Source: Duganella aquatilis (lineage in GTDB: Bacteria; Pseudomonadota; Gammaproteobacteria; Burkholderiales; Burkholderiaceae_D). From it: 64,000 nt of DNA. Position 1 is the stretch's first letter. Each line of letters begins with the position of its first letter. The DNA is taken from NCBI RefSeq assembly GCF_009674565.1, contig NZ_WKJL01000004.1:62001-126000 (forward strand), given 5' to 3'. The notes beneath the pieces were generated by a model. That model ran no database searches and was not told where the DNA came from. It saw only the letters and a list, made by a program, of their open reading frames with translations. Positions 61,301-64,000 of this stretch are shown in pieces. The translations under genes were made by a program, and so were the position numbers.

Positions 61301-61455
61301 TGCTGGGCGGCGGCACAGGCTCGGAGATCATGCAGCGCATCGCTGCGCCGATGGTGGGTGGGATGATCACCGCGCCCTTGTTATCGATGCTGGTGATGCC
61401 GGCGGCGTATCTGCTGCTGCGCCGGCGCGCAACTCGGCCCGCGCCTGGCGGATGA
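58315..61455 (+). CDS. cusA: Heavy metal RND transporter (CusA type, Cu(I)/Ag(I))
   Basis: A 1046-residue inner-membrane proton-driven pump of the HME-RND family. It starts [22 protein letters not shown] and has [20 protein letters not shown] and the TM4 region [23 protein letters not shown] with the proton-relay acidic residues. The three metal-binding methionines known from E. coli CusA (M573, M623, M672) are at the same numbers here: LLYMPS, PLEMFE and RIDMLA. That favours copper/silver over Zn/Co/Cd. Its 3' end overlaps the convergent CDF gene by 89 bp. Confidence 0.95.
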   Translation: MIARLIRACIANRVLVLLAALVLSAWGAWALLRTPVDAIPDLSDVQVIIRTTYAGQSPQIVENQVTYPLTTTMLSVPGAKTVRGYSFFGDSFVYILFEDGTDPYWARTRVLEYLNQVQARLPAQARAALGPDATGVGWIYEYALVDRSGRHDLSQLRTLQDWFLKYELKTVPNVAEVASIGGMVRQYQVLLDPAKLAAYGIPHARVIDAIRKANQESGGSVVELGEAEYMVRANSYLQSLDDFRKIPLSATAAGASVRLGDVARVQVGPETRRGVAELNGEGEVAGGVIIMRSGKNAQQTIAAVKARLEKLKASLPAGVEIVTTYDRSALIGRAVDNLQHKLIEEFIVVAVVCGLFLLHARSALVAIVSLPLGILAAYTVMYYQGVNANIMSLGGIAIAIGAMVDAAVVMIENAHKHIEAWRHAHPQQDLAGGEHWRIIGDAAAEVGPALFLSLLIIVLSFVPVFALEAQEGRLFAPLAFTKTYAMAAAAALSVTLIPVLMGYLIRGRIPSEQRNPLNRRLIAAYRPVLDRVLRYPKTTLLLAAALALGSVWPLTRLGGEFMPPLDEGDLLYMPSALPGIGIGKVSGLLQQTDRLIKTVPEVDSVFGKAGRADTATDPAPLEMFETTIRFKPRDQWRAGMTPDKLVKELDRVVQVPGLSNIWVPPVRNRIDMLATGIKSPVGIKVAGMDLREIDRLTGEIERAVKEVPGVSSALAERLTGGRYIDVRIDRDAAARYGMNIDDVQSIVASAIGGDKVGETVEGLQRFPINVRYPQALRDSLQQLRQLPVLTERGAQIRLSDLAAIDIADGPSMLKSENARLSGWVYVDIHGSDLSGAVHAMQQVVADKVRLPPGYSVSWSGQFEYLERATARLKIVVPLTLAVIFVLLYLTFRRLDEAALIMATLPFALAGGVWLLWLLGHHLSVASGIGFIALAGVSAEFGVIMLLYLKTAWERRVQDGAVSADDLLAAIGEGAVLRVRPKAMTVAVIVAGMVPVMLGGGTGSEIMQRIAAPMVGGMITAPLLSMLVMPAAYLLLRRRATRPAPGG

Positions 61456-62035
61456 CCTGGCGCGCGGCGCTGAGCGCCAGGCAGCCCATCACCGCCGCCA
61501 CAACCAGGTCCGGCCAACGGCTGCCGCTGCCGAACACGCCCAGCGCCGCCAGCATCACGGCGACGTTGCCGATGGCGTCGTTGCGGGTGCATAGCCACAC
61601 GGAACGCATATTGGCGTCGCCGTCGCGCCAGGCGTACAGCAGCAGCGCCACGGTGCCGTTGGCCAGCAGCGCGGTCAGGCCGATGGCGCCCATCACCGCC
61701 GGCGCCGGCACGCTGCCGGTGGCCGAGTCCCACGCCACCTTGGCCAGCACGAAACCGCCGTAGGCCGCCATGGTCAGCCCCTTGGCCATGGCGGCGCGGG
61801 CGCGCCAGCCCAGCGTCGCCCCCAGCACCAGCAGCGACACGGCGTAGTTGCCGGCGTCGCCAAGGAAGTCGACCGCGTCGGCCAGCAAGGCGGCCGAGTC
61901 GCCGCGCAGGCCGCCGGCCAGCTCCACCACGAACATCAGCGCATTGACCACCAGCGCAATCCACAAAATACGACGATAGCGCCGGTCCACCACCGGCTTG
62001 GCCGGCGCGCAGCCGCCAGAACAGCACCCAGACAT
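61367..62035 (-). CDS. CDF-like cation transporter, transmembrane part only
   Basis: A 222-residue inner-membrane protein of the cation diffusion facilitator type (CzcD/DmeF-like). Starts [11 protein letters not shown], a Cys-rich metal-binding end, then TM segments with [19 protein letters not shown] (D-x3-D metal site) and [19 protein letters not shown] (second D site). The C-terminal cytoplasmic ferredoxin-like domain common in CDF proteins is absent. Divergent from cadR, with a MerR-type promoter between them. Probably exports Cd, Zn, Pb or Co. Its 3' end lies within the cusA gene. Confidence 0.88.
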   Translation of the reverse strand: MSGCCSGGCAPAKPVVDRRYRRILWIALVVNALMFVVELAGGLRGDSAALLADAVDFLGDAGNYAVSLLVLGATLGWRARAAMAKGLTMAAYGGFVLAKVAWDSATGSVPAPAVMGAIGLTALLANGTVALLLYAWRDGDANMRSVWLCTRNDAIGNVAVMLAALGVFGSGSRWPDLVVAAVMGCLALSAARQVIRQARAELRAGAAADTPPASPASITRAR

Positions 62036-62061
62036 GCATCCTCCCTTGATGTATAGTCGTC

Positions 62062-62092
62062 ATTAGAAACCCTGAAGTCACTACAAGGTCAA
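62062..62092 (-). promoter_or_regulatory. MerR-type promoter/operator of the CDF gene
   Basis: On the minus strand TTGACC (62092-62087) and TCTAAT (62067-62062) are 19 bp apart, the over-long spacer typical of MerR-controlled promoters. The spacer holds a dyad read on the plus strand as ACCCTGAAGTCACTACAAGGT, close to CadR/PbrR operators. It reaches to 4 bp before the cadR ATG. Confidence 0.8.
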
Positions 62093-62095
62093 GCC

Positions 62096-62494
62096 ATGAA
62101 GATTGGAGAACTGGCCGGCCAGACCGGCTACACCGTCGAAGCCATTCGCCACTATGAACATGCCGGACTGCTGCCCAAGCCCGCGCGCTCGGCCGGCAAT
62201 TACCGCGTCTACGAAGAGCGACACCTTAAGCGCCTGCAGTTCATTCGCCACTGCCGCGCGCTGGACATGGGGCTGGAAGAGATCCGCACCCTGCTGGCGG
62301 TGCGCGACCAGCCGGAACAGAGCTGCGCGGCGGTCGACGCCATGCTTGATGTGCATATCGCCGAGGTGGGCGAGCGCATCGCCGGCCTGCGCGCGCTGGA
62401 ACAACAGCTGCTGGCCCTGCGCAGCTTGTGCGGCATCAGCCAGACTGCAAGAGATTGTGCCATCCTGCAATGTCTCGGCGAGGTTGCTGACTAG
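62096..62494 (+). CDS. cadR: MerR family Cd(II)/Pb(II)-responsive regulator
   Basis: A 132-residue MerR regulator. Starts MKIGELAGQTGYTVEAIRHY with the winged helix and NYRVYEERHL. The metal-binding cysteines are C77, C112 and C121, the pattern of CadR/PbrR-type sensors. It would activate the divergent CDF gene by untwisting its 19-bp-spacer promoter when cadmium, lead or a similar ion binds. AAGG lies upstream of the ATG, overlapping the operator, so it also autoregulates. Which ion is sensed cannot be fixed from sequence. Confidence 0.92.
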   Translation: MKIGELAGQTGYTVEAIRHYEHAGLLPKPARSAGNYRVYEERHLKRLQFIRHCRALDMGLEEIRTLLAVRDQPEQSCAAVDAMLDVHIAEVGERIAGLRALEQQLLALRSLCGISQTARDCAILQCLGEVAD

Positions 62495-62592
62495 AAAGCG
62501 TAATGCCCTTCGCATGTGGTGCAACGAACAGAGCATCGCCGCCTGTGCGCCTAGGATGAGCAAGTCTCAGCCTCATCGAACAGGAGTACGGT

Positions 62593-63714
62593 TTGAATAT
62601 TCAACGCTATCTTGCCCCATTTTCCCACGTCGACGGCGAGGAGCTGATGATTGCAGCTGCCGCCGCCGCCATTACCTTCTTCGCCATCTACGGCCTGCTG
62701 CGGCTGCTGCGCCGGCGGCTGTGCAAGCATGACGAAGCGGGCCGGCCGGACCGCCCTGCGGTGCAGCTGTTCAAGGAAACGCTGAACCGCACCAGCATGC
62801 TGGCGGTGCTGGTGGTATCCCTGCTGGTCGGCCTGAAGATGCTGGAGCTGCCGCCGATCTGGGAAGAACGCCTCGGCCACCTGTGGTTCATCGTGCTGGG
62901 CTTCCAGCTGGTGCTATACCTGGACCGCGCAGCCACGCTGGGCGCGCGCCGCTACTTCCGCAACCACGCCGAGAATCCCGACTCGCCGACCACCGTCGCC
63001 AACACGCTGATGGTGTGGGCGCTGAAGACCACCGTGTGGGTGATCTTCATGCTGGCGGCGCTGTCCAACCTCGGCATCAATGTCTCGGCGCTGGTGGCCA
63101 GCCTGGGTATCGGCGGCATCGCGGTGGCGCTGGCGGTGCAGAATGTGCTGGGCGATCTGTTTGCATCGCTGGCGATCGCGGTCGACAAGCCGTTTGAAGT
63201 CGGCGATTCGATCGCCATCACCAACGTCTCCGGCACGGTGGAGCATGTGGGCCTGAAGACCACGCGCATCCGCGCCGACAGCGGCGAACAGGTCGTCATC
63301 GGCAATGCGGAGTTGCTGAAGAACCAGGTGCGCAACTACAAGCGCATGCAGAATCGCCGCGTGCAGTTCTCGCTGCGCATCAATCCCGCGACGCCGGCCG
63401 CGCTGGCGGCCAAGGTGCCGGATGCGCTGCGCGCCGTGGTCGAACGCCAGCCGGACGTGCGCGCCGATCGCGTGCACCTGAAGTCCATCAGCCAGGATGC
63501 GCTGGAATATGAGCTGGTGTTCTACATCCTGAATTCATCGTACGCCAACTTCATGAACGCCCAACAGGCGGTGCTGCTGGGCGCACTGGAAGTGTTCAGC
63601 GAGCTGGGTGTGGACGCCAACGCGCCGACACGCCGCCTGCTGTTCGAGCGCGGCGCGGAGGCGGCCAACGAAGCGGCGCAACCGGAGCGCCGCGCGCAGG
63701 TCCGCCCGCACTAA
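62593..63714 (+). CDS. MscS-family mechanosensitive ion channel
   Basis: A 373-residue small-conductance mechanosensitive channel family protein. Four N-terminal membrane helices (about 18-35, 68-90, 97-115, 143-165) lead to the pore helix GIGGIAVALAVQNVLGDLFASL and the beta domain DKPFEVGDSIAITNVSGTVEHVGLKTTRIR. It releases solutes on hypo-osmotic shock. The start is a TTG at 62593 with a good AGGAG six bases upstream; no in-frame ATG nearby gives this N-terminus. It follows cadR by about 100 bp. Confidence 0.92.
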   Translation: MNIQRYLAPFSHVDGEELMIAAAAAAITFFAIYGLLRLLRRRLCKHDEAGRPDRPAVQLFKETLNRTSMLAVLVVSLLVGLKMLELPPIWEERLGHLWFIVLGFQLVLYLDRAATLGARRYFRNHAENPDSPTTVANTLMVWALKTTVWVIFMLAALSNLGINVSALVASLGIGGIAVALAVQNVLGDLFASLAIAVDKPFEVGDSIAITNVSGTVEHVGLKTTRIRADSGEQVVIGNAELLKNQVRNYKRMQNRRVQFSLRINPATPAALAAKVPDALRAVVERQPDVRADRVHLKSISQDALEYELVFYILNSSYANFMNAQQAVLLGALEVFSELGVDANAPTRRLLFERGAEAANEAAQPERRAQVRPH

Positions 63715-63719
63715 GCGCA

Positions 63720-63998
63720 TTAAGGCTTGAGCTTTTCATCCTCGGCCTGGGCCTCCTGCATGGCGTCCGGCTCCAGTTCCTCGGCCGAGCGATTCAGGTA
63801 GACGAAAGCGCCCCACGCCGCCAGCAGCACACCCACGCTGGCCACCAGCGCCGCGACGTACAGCAAATCGCCAAGGTCGTCGTGCACTGCGTGGAAGGTG
63901 GCGACCAGTCCTTCGATGGCCAGCGCCACCACCACAACCACGAAGAAGCGAGACAGGAAGCGCCGCACACGCGTCGGTGCGCTGATGTCGGCATCGCG
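63720..63998 (-). CDS. Small membrane protein, 5' end outside the window
   Basis: The C-terminal ~92 residues of a small inner-membrane protein: two hydrophobic helices (FFVVVVVALAIEGLVATF and LLYVAALVASVGVLLAAWGA) and an acidic tail ending EDEKLKP. The frame is open to the window edge (RDADISAPTR upstream of the first GTG at 63968), so the start probably lies beyond it. Family not recognised. It converges with the MscS gene, 5 bp apart. Confidence 0.6.
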   Translation of the reverse strand, partial: RDADISAPTRVRRFLSRFFVVVVVALAIEGLVATFHAVHDDLGDLLYVAALVASVGVLLAAWGAFVYLNRSAEELEPDAMQEAQAEDEKLKP

Positions 63999-64000
63999 CA

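Overview
This is a gene-dense, GC-rich, Gram-negative chromosomal window. The gene content suggests a soil or plant-associated betaproteobacterium of the Burkholderiales, most like Oxalobacteraceae (Massilia/Duganella/Janthinobacterium type). The pointers are two cyanophycin synthetase-like genes, a Gram-negative 16-strand-type porin, several TonB-dependent receptors, a meta-cleavage gallate pathway and a cusCBA/cadR metal locus. The taxonomic call is inference from content and style. I saw no rRNA, tRNA, CRISPR array, insertion sequence or prophage, and no gene-free stretch above 300 bp.

Layout. 1-5.8 kb: end of a GGDEF protein, a small membrane protein, a chemotaxis receptor, and a sulfur pair (a thiol dioxygenase fused to four rhodanese domains, divergent from an SsuA-like binding protein). 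5.8-9.8 kb: a tightly overlapping operon of TonB receptor, membrane fatty-acid desaturase and PhnD-like protein. 10-11.4 kb: two small unknown proteins around a Crp/Fnr regulator. 11.4-20.2 kb: a five-gene aldonate/glycan utilisation operon (gluconokinase, TonB receptor, GntP permease, a 1006-residue beta-helix/SMP-30 protein, an esterase) with twin operator-like dyads upstream. 20.5-28.7 kb: transporters, regulators, and a three-gene redox operon (old yellow enzyme, SnoaL-like, luciferase-like) preceded by a long dyad.

28.8-36.9 kb: a complete gallate catabolic locus. galD-ligJ-galC read leftward; galR, transporter, gallate dioxygenase and porin read rightward. Together they would import gallate, cleave its ring and convert the product to pyruvate and oxaloacetate. 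36.9-38.1 kb: a siderophore-interacting flavoreductase divergent from a MarR regulator, with the reductase promoter inside the marR gene start. 38.2-45.2 kb: a cyanophycin locus, comprising a haem-oxygenase-like (HDO-type) diiron enzyme, cyanophycinase and cyanophycin synthetase in one operon, facing a second synthetase-like gene that has lost its ATP-grasp domain.

45.3-55.2 kb: hybrid sensor kinase, a tandem-duplicated nucleoside permease-family protein, then a translationally coupled trio (polysaccharide deacetylase, low-molecular-weight tyrosine phosphatase, and an acyltransferase-3/ATP-grasp fusion), followed by a convergent GH31 glycosidase. 55.3-62.5 kb: copper/silver efflux (cusCBA-like) and a CadR/CDF pair with a classic 19-bp-spacer MerR promoter. 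62.6-64 kb: a MscS-type channel and the end of a small membrane protein.

The best candidates for under-described biology are the HDO enzyme in the cyanophycin operon, the deacetylase/phosphatase/acyltransferase-ATP-grasp trio, the receptor/desaturase/PhnD operon, and the thiol dioxygenase with four rhodanese domains.
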